From positions 1 through 64,000 of the forward strand of contig CANFHC010000007.1 of NCBI GenBank assembly GCA_947446575.1: a stretch of 64,000 nt of DNA. The letters run 5' to 3'. The DNA is from Bacteriovoracaceae bacterium (GTDB lineage: Bacteria > Bdellovibrionota > Bacteriovoracia > Bacteriovoracales > Bacteriovoracaceae). The notes beneath the pieces are model-generated. The model saw only the letters and a list, made by a program, of their open reading frames with translations. It had not been told where the DNA came from and did no database searches. The stretch's first letter is position 1. Each line of letters begins with the position of its first letter. The translations under genes and the position numbers were made by a program. This document shows, piece by piece, positions 8,612 to 18,025 of the stretch.

Positions 8612-9924
8612 TGCCCATAGCACATCTAAAAGATAATTACGGCGCACTGTTAAAATCTAAAACGATGCGCTCGCTTTCGATGTTATTGTCTGCCAATATA
8701 CTTAATGGTGTTATTGGATTTATAACTTCCGTGTTAGTTCTTCGATATGTCGATAAAGAAGTCATTGGTGTTATTTATCCACTTATTTCTATTTTAATGA
8801 TTTTAGGCCAGTTTGGTGATCTTGGTCTTTCAAATTCTTTTATAAAAATATCAAGCATCCATTTTTCTTCAAACCGTTTTACAAGTTATCAATTTTTTAA
8901 TGCTGCTTTTAAACTCAAGTCTTTCTTGTGCATTTTAATCCTCATCATTTGTATCCCTCTTTCCTCTGTCATGGCTCAATGGACATTTGGTGAAAAAGTC
9001 TATGTATATTGGGTAAGATGGATTATCGTTATTTCCTGCCTACAAATTATGTCTAGCTATGCCTCTTCAGCCTTACAGGTAGAGGGAAAATTTTTACCAC
9101 TTTCATCAACAAAAATTATTCCTACTTTATTGAAAATGTTAATGATTGGAATTGTAGTAAGGCTAGGAGTCGCTAATCTACAATGGATGTTTTGGGCATT
9201 TGCATTAGTGCCGATAATAACTTTTCTTTTAACATTCAGTTATACCGCCAAAGACCCTATTTATAAAATTAATTCTACGCCCAAACAATTATCAGAATTA
9301 TTTCATGTTAGTAAATGGGTAGCATTATCAGCATTGGCCAATGCTTTCATTGGGCAATTAGATATTTTAATGACTCGCTCTATTGCTGGAATTGATGAGC
9401 TTAATAAATACCTAGGTGGTCAAAAACTAGCGAGTGTTTTTCCAATTCTTACTGTCAGTTTAGTTACTGTTTTACTCCCCAAAGTATCTAGTATGAAAAA
9501 TAAGAAAGAACTTAATTATTTTTTACGTAAATCAGTAAAAATTATCTTCCCTCTGGCATTTTTAATGTTGGCACTTCTCCCATTATCAACTTACGTCATT
9601 CCATTTATTCTAGGTGCAAAATATAAGTCCTCTATTGATATTTTTAATATATTAATGATCGGTGAAATAATAAGCTTAACGGTGACTCCAATGAGCTTGA
9701 TACTTTACAATTTAAACAAAGAACCAATGTTTGCTCTTTTGAATATTATCCAATTGGTTTTCAATCTTGTTGGTAACTATCTTTTTATTCGTACAAACGG
9801 TGCTGTTGGCGCTGCCTGGGTAACTGCATTGGCAAAACTAATCGCTGTTGCTTTAGTTTATTATCATCTCTGGAAAGAAGGGATAATAAATCACCACGAG
9901 GAAGAAAATGAAAATATTATTTAA
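8611..9924 (+). CDS. Polysaccharide flippase, Wzx/MATE-like
   Basis: This 437-residue protein has about 12 predicted membrane helices spread over its whole length and the general layout of the polysaccharide-transport/MOP flippase family. It probably moves a lipid-linked oligosaccharide from the inner to the outer face of the cytoplasmic membrane. Its ATG shares one base with the stop of the carrier-protein gene, so it belongs to the Dlt-like operon. It overlaps the next glycosyltransferase gene by 17 nt. This coupling links the acylation module to polysaccharide export. Confidence 0.85.
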   Translation: MPIAHLKDNYGALLKSKTMRSLSMLLSANILNGVIGFITSVLVLRYVDKEVIGVIYPLISILMILGQFGDLGLSNSFIKISSIHFSSNRFTSYQFFNAAFKLKSFLCILILIICIPLSSVMAQWTFGEKVYVYWVRWIIVISCLQIMSSYASSALQVEGKFLPLSSTKIIPTLLKMLMIGIVVRLGVANLQWMFWAFALVPIITFLLTFSYTAKDPIYKINSTPKQLSELFHVSKWVALSALANAFIGQLDILMTRSIAGIDELNKYLGGQKLASVFPILTVSLVTVLLPKVSSMKNKKELNYFLRKSVKIIFPLAFLMLALLPLSTYVIPFILGAKYKSSIDIFNILMIGEIISLTVTPMSLILYNLNKEPMFALLNIIQLVFNLVGNYLFIRTNGAVGAAWVTALAKLIAVALVYYHLWKEGIINHHEEENENII

Positions 9925-10930
9925 TACTTACATTCATGCATTTCAAAATCCCGGCGGTGGAGAAACTGTTTTATTAAAAACAAAAGAGGCCTTAGAAAAA
10001 AAAGGTATTACTGTTGACTTGTTTGATCAATGGAAAATGAAAATTTCAGATTACGACATTATGCACGACTTCTCTTCAATCAACTGGAGATATTGGGAAA
10101 GCTTTAAAGGATGTGGAGTAAAGTTAGCAGTGACTCCAGTACAGTGGCCTAACGATAGTTTCCCAAAACCAATAGAAGAAAAAACAAAATCTATTATTAA
10201 AAATGTCCTCGGGTATTCTTCTCCTGAAGTTAATATTTGGAATGCGATGAGAATTCCAGATATATTTTTCCCAACGACACAAATGGAAATGGATAAGATC
10301 TTAAATTATTATGAACTACCTAAGAATACAAAATATAAAGTTATCTATAACGGTATAGACAGTCCAACAAAAATTGATTTAGAAGAAAATAGCTTTTTTA
10401 AAAAATTTCAAATTAATGATTATCTTTTATATGTAGGTAGGATTTCTCCGCTGAAAAATGTCGAATTCATTATAGAGTCCGCTCTTGCCACTAATAGTAA
10501 GTTAGTTCTTGTAGGCACGGCCGATATCACTGATGCAGAATATGCAAAAAAATTGAAAGAAAAATATCAACACAAAGTAATTTTTGTAGGAGCTCTTCCT
10601 TCTCAATCAAAAATACTAACGGATGCTTATAAAGGAGCCAAAGCTCTCATTGTAGCAAGCTTTTTTGAAACCTGTTCGCTCGTTGGATTAGAAGCTGGAT
10701 CGTTAGGAATTCCAGTTATCATGACAGAAGCTGGTGCCACTAAAGAAATTTACCAAAACCATGTGCAGTATATTAACCCTTATCAAAAAGAGACGCTAAT
10801 TTCAGCTATAAAAAATATTTCCTCAATTGGTATTAAAGATTATTCATTGCAAAAATATATCTTAGATAATTTTTCATGGGACAAGGTCGCTGATGCCTTA
10901 ATTACTTCTTACTTGGATCTTCTAAGATAG
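9908..10930 (+). CDS. Glycosyltransferase family 4-like protein
   Basis: This 340-residue GT-B protein has an N-terminal Gly-rich loop (FQNPGGGETVLL), a central DYLLYVGRISPLKN stretch opening the donor domain, and a C-terminal ETCSLVGLEAGSLGIPVI with the EX7E-like acidic pair. GAGGAAGA about 5 nt before the ATG is a good ribosome site inside the end of the flippase gene. It is the last gene of the plus-strand operon and its 3' end overlaps a convergent GT2 gene by 22 nt. It probably transfers a hexose during repeat-unit assembly. Confidence 0.83.
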   Translation: MKILFNTYIHAFQNPGGGETVLLKTKEALEKKGITVDLFDQWKMKISDYDIMHDFSSINWRYWESFKGCGVKLAVTPVQWPNDSFPKPIEEKTKSIIKNVLGYSSPEVNIWNAMRIPDIFFPTTQMEMDKILNYYELPKNTKYKVIYNGIDSPTKIDLEENSFFKKFQINDYLLYVGRISPLKNVEFIIESALATNSKLVLVGTADITDAEYAKKLKEKYQHKVIFVGALPSQSKILTDAYKGAKALIVASFFETCSLVGLEAGSLGIPVIMTEAGATKEIYQNHVQYINPYQKETLISAIKNISSIGIKDYSLQKYILDNFSWDKVADALITSYLDLLR

Positions 10931-11850
10931 GTCTTAATACCTTGGTAAAATCCAATCATTTTAGCGAGGACAATTTGGAATGTTTCTTTACTTGGATTTT
11001 TAAATATATCGCTCAATGCTTTTATAATTCCAGGAAGCTGGGTATTGCCAATAATTAACGCATAAAAAAGAAAGAAGTATTTTTTTACCGGGGATAAATG
11101 CTTGAACATTACATATGCAAGATTATGAGTATTGTTTCTAGAGGCAATAATTAAATTATGTGTAGAATGATCACTGTCATGATTCACAATTAAATTTGGC
11201 ATAAAATATATTTCGCCAAATGTATTTTCAATGTTTAGACATATATCAAGCTCCCACTGCGACCCATTTCCTAAAGTGCCGTCTCTACCAGCAAGTCGTT
11301 CATCAAGAAAAGGTAAACGATCACGTCTTATAATCATATTGACACCTTTTAAAACCTTTGCTCTCCTCACTGGGCCTTGTGATTTGCGATGATGATTACC
11401 AATAACTTTCCCATACCAAGTAACAAGTCCAACTTCTTCAACTAAGAAATTATGGTAACTAGCGGGATCACTCATAATTATATCGGATCCACCTAAAGCA
11501 GAGGCATTTGGGTGTGAAATAAAAAATAATTCAATATCTGACAACCACGAAGTAGGTGCATACCCATCATCATCGATAAAAGCTACTAGGTCATTTTTGA
11601 TTTCTTTTATTCCCGCATTCTCTGCAGCTATCACTCCTGTTTCATAAGAAAAAACTTGTTTAATTTGTACATGTAACTTTTGGAATTTTTCAATGACTTC
11701 AATTGAAGAAATGTCTTCTGGTCGCACGACAACAATTATTTCATCAGCAGCTCGCGTTTGTACTGTTAAATGCTCTAAGCACTTTTGTAATTTTAAAGGA
11801 CGTTGGTAAGTAGGAATTAAAACAGAAATTTTTATTTTTTGTTTATTCAT
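10909..11850 (-). CDS. Glycosyltransferase family 2 protein
   Basis: This 313-residue protein has a GT-A fold start (ISVLIPTYQRPLKLQKCLEHL) and the metal-binding acidic motif in AFIDDDGYAP (around residue 92). A second conserved zone reads LAGRDGTLGNGSQWELD, followed by a short hydrophobic patch. It is an inverting sugar transferase of the GT2 type, probably working at the cytoplasmic membrane face in polysaccharide assembly. It follows the glycosyltransferase gene at 11853 with a 2-nt gap, so they form one unit. Confidence 0.85.
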   Translation of the reverse strand: MNKQKIKISVLIPTYQRPLKLQKCLEHLTVQTRAADEIIVVVRPEDISSIEVIEKFQKLHVQIKQVFSYETGVIAAENAGIKEIKNDLVAFIDDDGYAPTSWLSDIELFFISHPNASALGGSDIIMSDPASYHNFLVEEVGLVTWYGKVIGNHHRKSQGPVRRAKVLKGVNMIIRRDRLPFLDERLAGRDGTLGNGSQWELDICLNIENTFGEIYFMPNLIVNHDSDHSTHNLIIASRNNTHNLAYVMFKHLSPVKKYFFLFYALIIGNTQLPGIIKALSDIFKNPSKETFQIVLAKMIGFYQGIKTYLRRSK

Positions 11851-11852
11851 TT

Positions 11853-12986
11853 TTATATTTTTAAATCTTCAAAGGTTAAATTAACAAGATCTCTTCCTAC
11901 ACTTTTATGAGAAAATTTTTGAAGATTCAATTTATTAGAATGCTCCATTTTTATGGAAAAATTAATATCTTCCATATCATGAATTAATTTTTTGATAACT
12001 GAAGTTAAATCAGAAGCATTTCCTTCTTGAAAAACATAATCCAAATCTAAATTCGATAGGACTTCTGGAATTGCTCCTGAACTTGAACCAATAATAGGTG
12101 TCCCTGAAGCTACTGATTCAACTAGGACTCTGCCAAACTGCTCTTTCCAAAATGATCTCGTCTCAGAAGGAAGCACAAAGAAGTTAATACGTTGATAAAA
12201 CAAATGAGCCTCTGTGTGCTTGAATGTTCCCACATATTCGACAAAAGAATCAGCCGCTTTATCTTTTAAAGGGCCACTTCCAGCGAGAAGTAGTTTTATC
12301 GAATAATTTTCTTTTATTAATAAGCGGCACGCCTCAATTAAACATGAAATGCCTTTTTCTTCAGTTAATCTCCCCATATATCCAATGATGATTTCTTTAT
12401 TTTTTTTGCGATCGATATTTTTAATTTTAAATTCATAAATATTTTGATCATAAGTAAATGGCAGAAAATGAGTTTTCTTTTTTAGTTTTTTCCAGTTCAA
12501 GACATCAATAATTTCTTTAGTGCAATAAAGTATTCGATCTACACTTCTTGTAATTAATTTCTCCCAAGGAATAACCCATTTTAACTTCTTCTTAATTATA
12601 TTTTGACAAACAGCTATATAATACAGACTATTTCGATTTTGGCTGATTGCTTTTAATAGACTTATTTGTGCAACTGACAATGACCAAGTTTCTTGAAAGA
12701 CAAAAACCAAATCGTATTTATTATGGAAAAAGATTTTTATCATTTTTGACCAATGATAAAAATACTTGCTGCCATTTCCTACAAAGTAACAATCGATAGG
12801 ATATATTTTTCTAAAATTAGTGTCAGTGTTTTGATTAAAACTATAGTCAAGCGTCTTAATTAAATTAGAGCTCCAGTGATTAGGAACTATTATATCAACG
12901 TTTACATTTTCATTTTTTGCAAGTTGATTCCAAAATTGTCGATTAGAGTCCACAACGTAGCTATGACCTATAACTAAAATATTCAT
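11853..12986 (-). CDS. Glycosyltransferase family 4-like protein
   Basis: This 377-residue GT-B enzyme has a donor-domain start (IIIGYMGRLTEEKGISCLIEA) near the middle and a C-terminal EQFGRVLVESVASGTPIIG containing the EX7E pair. A perfect TATAAT (12993-12998 on this strand) ends six bases before the ATG and no ribosome site is present, so the mRNA is probably leaderless. It is divergent from the glycosyltransferase at 13047. Confidence 0.84.
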   Translation of the reverse strand: MNILVIGHSYVVDSNRQFWNQLAKNENVNVDIIVPNHWSSNLIKTLDYSFNQNTDTNFRKIYPIDCYFVGNGSKYFYHWSKMIKIFFHNKYDLVFVFQETWSLSVAQISLLKAISQNRNSLYYIAVCQNIIKKKLKWVIPWEKLITRSVDRILYCTKEIIDVLNWKKLKKKTHFLPFTYDQNIYEFKIKNIDRKKNKEIIIGYMGRLTEEKGISCLIEACRLLIKENYSIKLLLAGSGPLKDKAADSFVEYVGTFKHTEAHLFYQRINFFVLPSETRSFWKEQFGRVLVESVASGTPIIGSSSGAIPEVLSNLDLDYVFQEGNASDLTSVIKKLIHDMEDINFSIKMEHSNKLNLQKFSHKSVGRDLVNLTFEDLKI

Positions 12987-12992
12987 TTGTTC

Positions 12993-12998
12993 ATTATA
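12993..12998 (-). promoter_or_regulatory. Consensus -10 (TATAAT) six bases before the start codon at 12986
   Basis: Read on the minus strand, TATAAT is followed by GAACAA and then ATG. The -35 is poor (TTAATC at 17 nt). The spacing puts the transcription start at the A of the start codon. Confidence 0.45.
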
Positions 12999-13031
12999 GC
13001 CTTAAATTTAATTTCGATTAAATTAAAATCA

Positions 13032-13040
13032 TGCTAAATT
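13032..13040 (+). promoter_or_regulatory. Extended -10 (TGCTAAATT) six bases before the start codon at 13047
   Basis: A TG-n element directly precedes TAAATT (13035-13040), which is followed by six bases and the ATG. No Shine-Dalgarno is present. It is back to back with the minus-strand -10 at 12993. Confidence 0.4.
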
Positions 13041-13046
13041 TTTATA

Positions 13047-14201
13047 ATGGATTTAACTATTTACGTGCATGATTTTCACCCACAAATTGGCCACTCTCGG
13101 GCCATGATCGAAATTCTAAATGGCTTATCAGTTGAACAAAAGACTCAAATCAATTCATTAGAAATAGTAGCTTTCACTTGTACTGATTTAGATAAACTTT
13201 TTCCTTCATTTGAATGTGCCAAGTCTTTTACTCGGATACCTTGCCCGAACTTGAAGCCTTTTCTATTGAAAATGTTCTTTTACCACATCGCAACCCTCAT
13301 TCATTCTTGTACTAAAGGAGCTCATCGGAAGAAAATTGGAATTGGAATTGCCTGTTTAAATATTGATATAGTTAATATCCAGTTTATACACGAACAGTGG
13401 GCTGAGCATTTTTTTAAGGGTCGCAATTTCTCGCTTTTATCTAAGTCTTATAAAAAAATTCTTTTCGCTTACTTTCATCTTTGTGAGAAATATATATATT
13501 CAAATTGGAAAAAAACCCAATACATTCTCATTGCTAATTTTTTAAAAAAATATCTATCAGAAAAATTTAAAACGAGTGAAGCTCACATGACTCTTATCCC
13601 TTCGGGGGTAAACACAGAAGAGTTTCAATTTGTTGATATGAGTAAAGATCAATTGGCACAAAAATTATTTCAAACATATCCAGAACTTCAAAAGCTAGAC
13701 CCCACTCAACCTATCGCGCTCTTCGTAGGTGCACTTGAGCGAAAAGGTCTTCCTCGAGTCCTTAAGGCTTTAACCAATATCCCCAATGCTCAATTGATAG
13801 TTGTGGGTAAGTCTGAATTTAAAAATTTTGTTATGCCTAGGCTTCCTTTTAAAATTGCTCACGTCCCATTTACAAAAGAAGTTAGTCTTTTTTATCAATT
13901 GGCAGATTTATTCATCTTTCCTACTCAATACGAACCGTTCGGCCTTGTTATCATAGAGGCCTACGTAATGGGTATGGATTTAATAATTCCCATTGAAGAT
14001 GTTGGAGCCTCTGAAATTATACCGGCCGGAGCTGGGATTCATTACTTCCATCAAAAAGAAGAAATAAACCTAATAAATATTAAACCAGTAAGTTTAGAAG
14101 AAAAAAAATTACGACGGGTTGAGCGCTTGAAAAACATAAGCCCATATACTTGGGAGAAAAGTGGACAGAAATTTTATTCACTTTTAAGCAATTTAAAATA
14201 A
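13047..14201 (+). CDS. Glycosyltransferase family 4-like protein
   Basis: This 384-residue GT-B enzyme has an acceptor-side start (DFHPQIGHSRAMIEIL), a donor-domain block (PIALFVGALERKGLPRVLKAL) and the C-terminal YEPFGLVIIEAYVMGMDLI with the EX7E pair. It has no ribosome site, and an extended -10 element abuts its ATG. It is the only plus-strand gene among four minus-strand glycosyltransferases and overlaps the convergent gene at 14174 by 28 nt. Sugar specificity is unknown. Confidence 0.83.
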   Translation: MDLTIYVHDFHPQIGHSRAMIEILNGLSVEQKTQINSLEIVAFTCTDLDKLFPSFECAKSFTRIPCPNLKPFLLKMFFYHIATLIHSCTKGAHRKKIGIGIACLNIDIVNIQFIHEQWAEHFFKGRNFSLLSKSYKKILFAYFHLCEKYIYSNWKKTQYILIANFLKKYLSEKFKTSEAHMTLIPSGVNTEEFQFVDMSKDQLAQKLFQTYPELQKLDPTQPIALFVGALERKGLPRVLKALTNIPNAQLIVVGKSEFKNFVMPRLPFKIAHVPFTKEVSLFYQLADLFIFPTQYEPFGLVIIEAYVMGMDLIIPIEDVGASEIIPAGAGIHYFHQKEEINLINIKPVSLEEKKLRRVERLKNISPYTWEKSGQKFYSLLSNLK

Positions 14202-15307
14202 AGATTTTCCATCTGAGAAATCATTCCTGTAATTGAGTAATTTTCCCTTACATGCATTTTTCCAGCTATGGCAATTAGTCGAAATCTTTCAATGTCATTT
14301 GGTGAATTTATTAATAAAATATTACCAAGTATTATTTTAAGCTCCTCAACTGCATTTTTTTTAGTACTAGAATATGTTAATCCTGTCTTTTCTACATGCA
14401 ATAAATCCGTTACCCCACCTTTATTAGAGCCTATTATTAAACATCCATTTGCCATAGCTTCCGCAACAACAAGCCCAAATGGCTCAGGTATAATGGATGA
14501 ATGAACAAAAACATCCAAACCTTGATAAAAATTTTCCATTTCTTCAACATGGTGAAAAAATATAAATTCATTTTCTAATTTATACTTTCTCACTAATTCA
14601 ACTAGCTCTTCATAATAGTTTTGATCATTAATTGTTTTAGCAGATCCTGCCAAGAAGAATCGATAGGGTTTCATCGCTTGCTCTTGTTTCAACTCTCCAA
14701 GGGCCTTTATGATATTATGAAATCCTTTCCATGAACAAATTCTTCCGGCAGAACCGAGGGTAATCAAATCAGATTTAAAAATTTCATGAACTTTATTATT
14801 TGATTTAATGCCTAAGTTTATAATTGCTTCATGGTCATTAACCTTTACTCTTGGAACAGTTTTGTAATGATTATTTTTTAAATCTTTGCTGTTATACCAA
14901 ATCGCATCAACAGGAAAAAAACTAGCACTCTTATCCAAAAGCCCACCTACAGGGCCGTGCTGAAACCAAACTTTTTTTATACCTAATCCAAAAGTGGCTA
15001 GACTCAGAACTATATGTGAATACGGCATTGTTAAATGCAAAACATCAGGATTAAAGTTTTTAACTATTTTTCTAATTTCTAAAAGAGAGCGGATTAATTT
15101 AAATGGTGAACGTAGTCTAAATTTATTTTTTAAAACAAAATATTCAATCTTTTGTAACCGCGCTTCACTGCATGCTTCTCCTTCAGAAAAGAAGAGTATC
15201 CCTACTGATATATTTTTTTTAGATTGATGAGCAGTAGCAGCAGTTATAACAAACCTCTCTGCCCCCCCCAGATATCCATTAGGAGATACGAATAAAACTT
15301 TGATCAA
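14174..15307 (-). CDS. Glycosyltransferase family 4-like protein
   Basis: This 377-residue GT-B protein starts with a nucleotide-sugar transferase signature (VSPNGYLGGAERFVI). It has a donor block (TLGSAGRICSWKGFHNIIKAL) and IPEPFGLVVAEAMANGCLIIG with the EX7E pair. It overlaps the upstream glycosyltransferase at 15304 by 4 nt, so the two are translated from the same message. It is likely one of the enzymes adding successive sugars of the repeat unit. Confidence 0.86.
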   Translation of the reverse strand: MIKVLFVSPNGYLGGAERFVITAATAHQSKKNISVGILFFSEGEACSEARLQKIEYFVLKNKFRLRSPFKLIRSLLEIRKIVKNFNPDVLHLTMPYSHIVLSLATFGLGIKKVWFQHGPVGGLLDKSASFFPVDAIWYNSKDLKNNHYKTVPRVKVNDHEAIINLGIKSNNKVHEIFKSDLITLGSAGRICSWKGFHNIIKALGELKQEQAMKPYRFFLAGSAKTINDQNYYEELVELVRKYKLENEFIFFHHVEEMENFYQGLDVFVHSSIIPEPFGLVVAEAMANGCLIIGSNKGGVTDLLHVEKTGLTYSSTKKNAVEELKIILGNILLINSPNDIERFRLIAIAGKMHVRENYSITGMISQMENLYFKLLKSE

Positions 15308-16386
15308 ACTTTTTCCTTAAAATTTTTAATTTTTTCTCTAAAATGCGGATAACTTAAAACTGAATCAAAAAAATCACGTGCATTGATTGATATCGTCTGA
15401 TAAAGTCGCTCATCATTTTCTAAACGTTTTACTGCCTGAATCAATTCGTCACTATTTTCAGTTTCAAACACCAAGCCTGTTTTTTCGTGTTGTACTAAAT
15501 AGGTCACTCCCGATTTTAAATTAGAAGCAATGACAGGCATACCTGCCTCAAAAGCTTCTACAATAATCATCCCGTATGCTTCAGCTCGATTTATTGAAGA
15601 AACAACCAAGGCATCACACTGATCAAAAAGTATTTTTTTATCTTCATCATTTAGTCTTTTGTGAAGAATAACTTTGGGGCCCGCGATGCTATCAAGTTTT
15701 TGCCCTTCAGGTCCATCACCTATGATATTTAACTCGTAATTCGTTTTATTGATTGTATTGATTAAAAACTCAAATCCTTTATAAGGAACAAGTCTGCCAA
15801 TTGCTAATAACTTACCTGTAAATTTGTCGCGTTTTTTAAATTCCAAGTGTCCCTCAGTACAAAATGGAATAATACGCATTTTCGATTTATTAATTGTGCT
15901 TAAAATTGGAGATGAATTCCAAAGTTTCTCACTAGAACATATCCAAAACTGATACAAGTTTTTATTTAACGAAAAATAATAATTGTATAATTTCCCTAGG
16001 AACTTCTGATTTACAATATCACTATGATAAACCGCGACGACATCGATACTTGATATTTTTAAAAAACCTTGTGAATACTTTAAGACCTCATGCATGAATG
16101 GATTCGGGAGATGCACATAGATTCTATTAATTTCATGCTTGACTAACACTTTTCTAAATTCAAATAGAAAAGTGAAATTTATGGGAGCAGATTTAAAAAA
16201 GAGATCCTGCTTAACTAGGTAAATGCTCTCGTTAAATTCCCCTACTTCTTCTTTTTTAGATTCTGCAAAAGCAACAACAACAACTTGATCTCCCAGATCA
16301 CAATGGGCCTTAGTTATAGTTTTTTCCACAAGTTCAATGCCACCTAAAATTGGTGCATAGTATTTACATAATTGTAGGATTTTCAT
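15304..16386 (-). CDS. Glycosyltransferase family 4-like protein
   Basis: This 360-residue GT-B protein begins MKILQLCKYYAPILGGIE, the usual GT4 N-terminal loop. It has KLLAIGRLVPYKGFEFLINT as donor-domain start and AYGMIIVEAFEAGMPVIAS near the C-terminus. It is the first gene of a two-gene minus-strand unit with the glycosyltransferase at 14174 and is divergent from the polymerase gene at 16487 across 100 nt. Confidence 0.86.
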   Translation of the reverse strand: MKILQLCKYYAPILGGIELVEKTITKAHCDLGDQVVVVAFAESKKEEVGEFNESIYLVKQDLFFKSAPINFTFLFEFRKVLVKHEINRIYVHLPNPFMHEVLKYSQGFLKISSIDVVAVYHSDIVNQKFLGKLYNYYFSLNKNLYQFWICSSEKLWNSSPILSTINKSKMRIIPFCTEGHLEFKKRDKFTGKLLAIGRLVPYKGFEFLINTINKTNYELNIIGDGPEGQKLDSIAGPKVILHKRLNDEDKKILFDQCDALVVSSINRAEAYGMIIVEAFEAGMPVIASNLKSGVTYLVQHEKTGLVFETENSDELIQAVKRLENDERLYQTISINARDFFDSVLSYPHFREKIKNFKEKV

Positions 16387-16471
16387 TTTGTCTTTAACCG
16401 TATTGTTGATTAAATCAGTACTAAATTGATAAACTTTTTAAAGAAAACACTTTCAAGCAACAATATAGATA

Positions 16472-16477
16472 TATAAT
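16472..16477 (+). promoter_or_regulatory. Consensus -10 (TATAAT) nine bases before the polymerase start codon
   Basis: TATAAT lies nine bases upstream of the ATG at 16487, with CTTTCA 16 nt further up as a possible -35. No ribosome site lies between, so transcription would begin within a few bases of the start codon. Confidence 0.45.
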
Positions 16478-16486
16478 AGATCTTGA

Positions 16487-18025
16487 ATGAATACTTTACA
16501 AGAATCTAAACTAGCATCTTCTAAAAACTTTAAAGCAAGTTTGCTTCGCTTTTTTATTCTCATCAACTTCATAACACTGATACTGACTTTTATGCTCAAT
16601 TTCTTGGGTCAACCTGAAGTTAAATACGCTTACTTGCTTCATGTTTTTATTGCTTTTTCTGCTGTGTTGCTCTTTGAATTTACAGAAATCATTCCTATCA
16701 TTGTCACATTATATTTTTTAGATGGTCAGGGGCGAATCGTTTGGGAATATGCAAGCTGGGCCAGAGTTATTTTTGATGCAATTGTATTTATATCAGTTAT
16801 TAGAATTTATATTTCACATAAACGAATTATCGATTTAACAAAAATCCCTATAACTTTAGTGGCTTTTATTACTCTTCATTTTCTTTGGTATGGAATTGAA
16901 TTTTCAAATTTATATTCCTTATCAGCATTTTCAGCAATAGCAGCAACAAAAATTTATATCTATCCTATTTTGTATTTTTTGGGCATATCCCAACTTGCAA
17001 TAGATACAAAAAAAGATTATTTCCAAACTACATTAAATTTTATTTTTTTAATTCTTATTTTAGAAACTGGACTAACTATTTTTCAATTTTACATGAAAGA
17101 TAAATTTATCTTGCAAATTTCACCATATTATAGCAAATCGATGCGAGAAATTGTTTTTGTTAAGAACCAATTTAGACCTTATGGCACAACTCATTACCCT
17201 GGAGCCATTTCTACTTACTTCTTTCTTTGGGTTGGTCTTTTATTTTTAAAAAAACCTTCTAAAGCTCAAACTCTTTTAAGAACAGCTTTAATTGGCTCAA
17301 TGGGATTTGCTATTGTTTTATGTCAGGTCAGATCAACATTCATAAAATTTATTATCATTGTTGTTTTAATTAATTTTGGAGAATTACTCTATTCTAGATT
17401 TAGTCTAAAAGGATTTTTTGGAGTCATTACCTTTGCCATGATTTTTATTTTTGGCTTTCAATATGTTTCTAATAAAACTTCATCGTCAAATGATGAAAGT
17501 TTAGATTATGCCCGAGACAGGATATCTTCACTTGCTGAAACAGATAAAATAAAAAACTCCCGTTTGGATATTGATCGATTTTCTACCATGGTTTTAACCA
17601 AAATCTTAACATACCCATTAGGTTTTGGTCCAGGGTCTACGGGTGCGGCGGCTTCTGTAACTGAGGAGGGAAGTAGTAATCGTTATGTTAACCAAGACTC
17701 AACATGGTCTGGTGATAATATCTTTGTCGCTTTGATTATCGATTTTGGTGTTGGTGCTATCTTTTATATTCTTTTATTGCTTTTTATTCCATATTACTTC
17801 TTTAGATATTTGGTTCAATTCTATTACATTAAATCTCATGTTCATTTTAAACCACTTCTAATCTGCTTTTGCACATCTCTTGTGATACTAATTGGGAACT
17901 GGGGGGCGGTTGGAATAACTTACAACCCTGAATCATTTGCTTTTTGGTTTTTTGCAGCTATAGGGTTTTCAACAATCGCTATTTATAAAAAAGGAATTTC
18001 ACCTAATGCAGCTTCGTCCACCTGA
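16487..18025 (+). CDS. O-antigen polymerase/ligase-like membrane protein (Wzy/WaaL type)
   Basis: This 512-residue polytopic protein has about 11 membrane helices. A large hydrophilic loop lies around residues 325-410, with LDYARDRISSLAE, a PLGFGPGSTGAA stretch and an Asp/Ser-rich segment. Helix pattern, loop size and location beside a flippase and an initiating transferase fit an O-antigen polymerase or ligase. These families diverge so much that polymerase and ligase cannot be separated by eye. It overlaps the next gene by 20 nt. Confidence 0.75.
   Translation: MNTLQESKLASSKNFKASLLRFFILINFITLILTFMLNFLGQPEVKYAYLLHVFIAFSAVLLFEFTEIIPIIVTLYFLDGQGRIVWEYASWARVIFDAIVFISVIRIYISHKRIIDLTKIPITLVAFITLHFLWYGIEFSNLYSLSAFSAIAATKIYIYPILYFLGISQLAIDTKKDYFQTTLNFIFLILILETGLTIFQFYMKDKFILQISPYYSKSMREIVFVKNQFRPYGTTHYPGAISTYFFLWVGLLFLKKPSKAQTLLRTALIGSMGFAIVLCQVRSTFIKFIIIVVLINFGELLYSRFSLKGFFGVITFAMIFIFGFQYVSNKTSSSNDESLDYARDRISSLAETDKIKNSRLDIDRFSTMVLTKILTYPLGFGPGSTGAAASVTEEGSSNRYVNQDSTWSGDNIFVALIIDFGVGAIFYILLLLFIPYYFFRYLVQFYYIKSHVHFKPLLICFCTSLVILIGNWGAVGITYNPESFAFWFFAAIGFSTIAIYKKGISPNAASST

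Noticed and set aside
12999-13034. AT-only inverted repeat with a TTCG loop between divergent glycosyltransferase genes
   Set aside because: The stem is short and made only of A-T pairs in an AT-rich genome. The two abutting -10 elements explain the region better.
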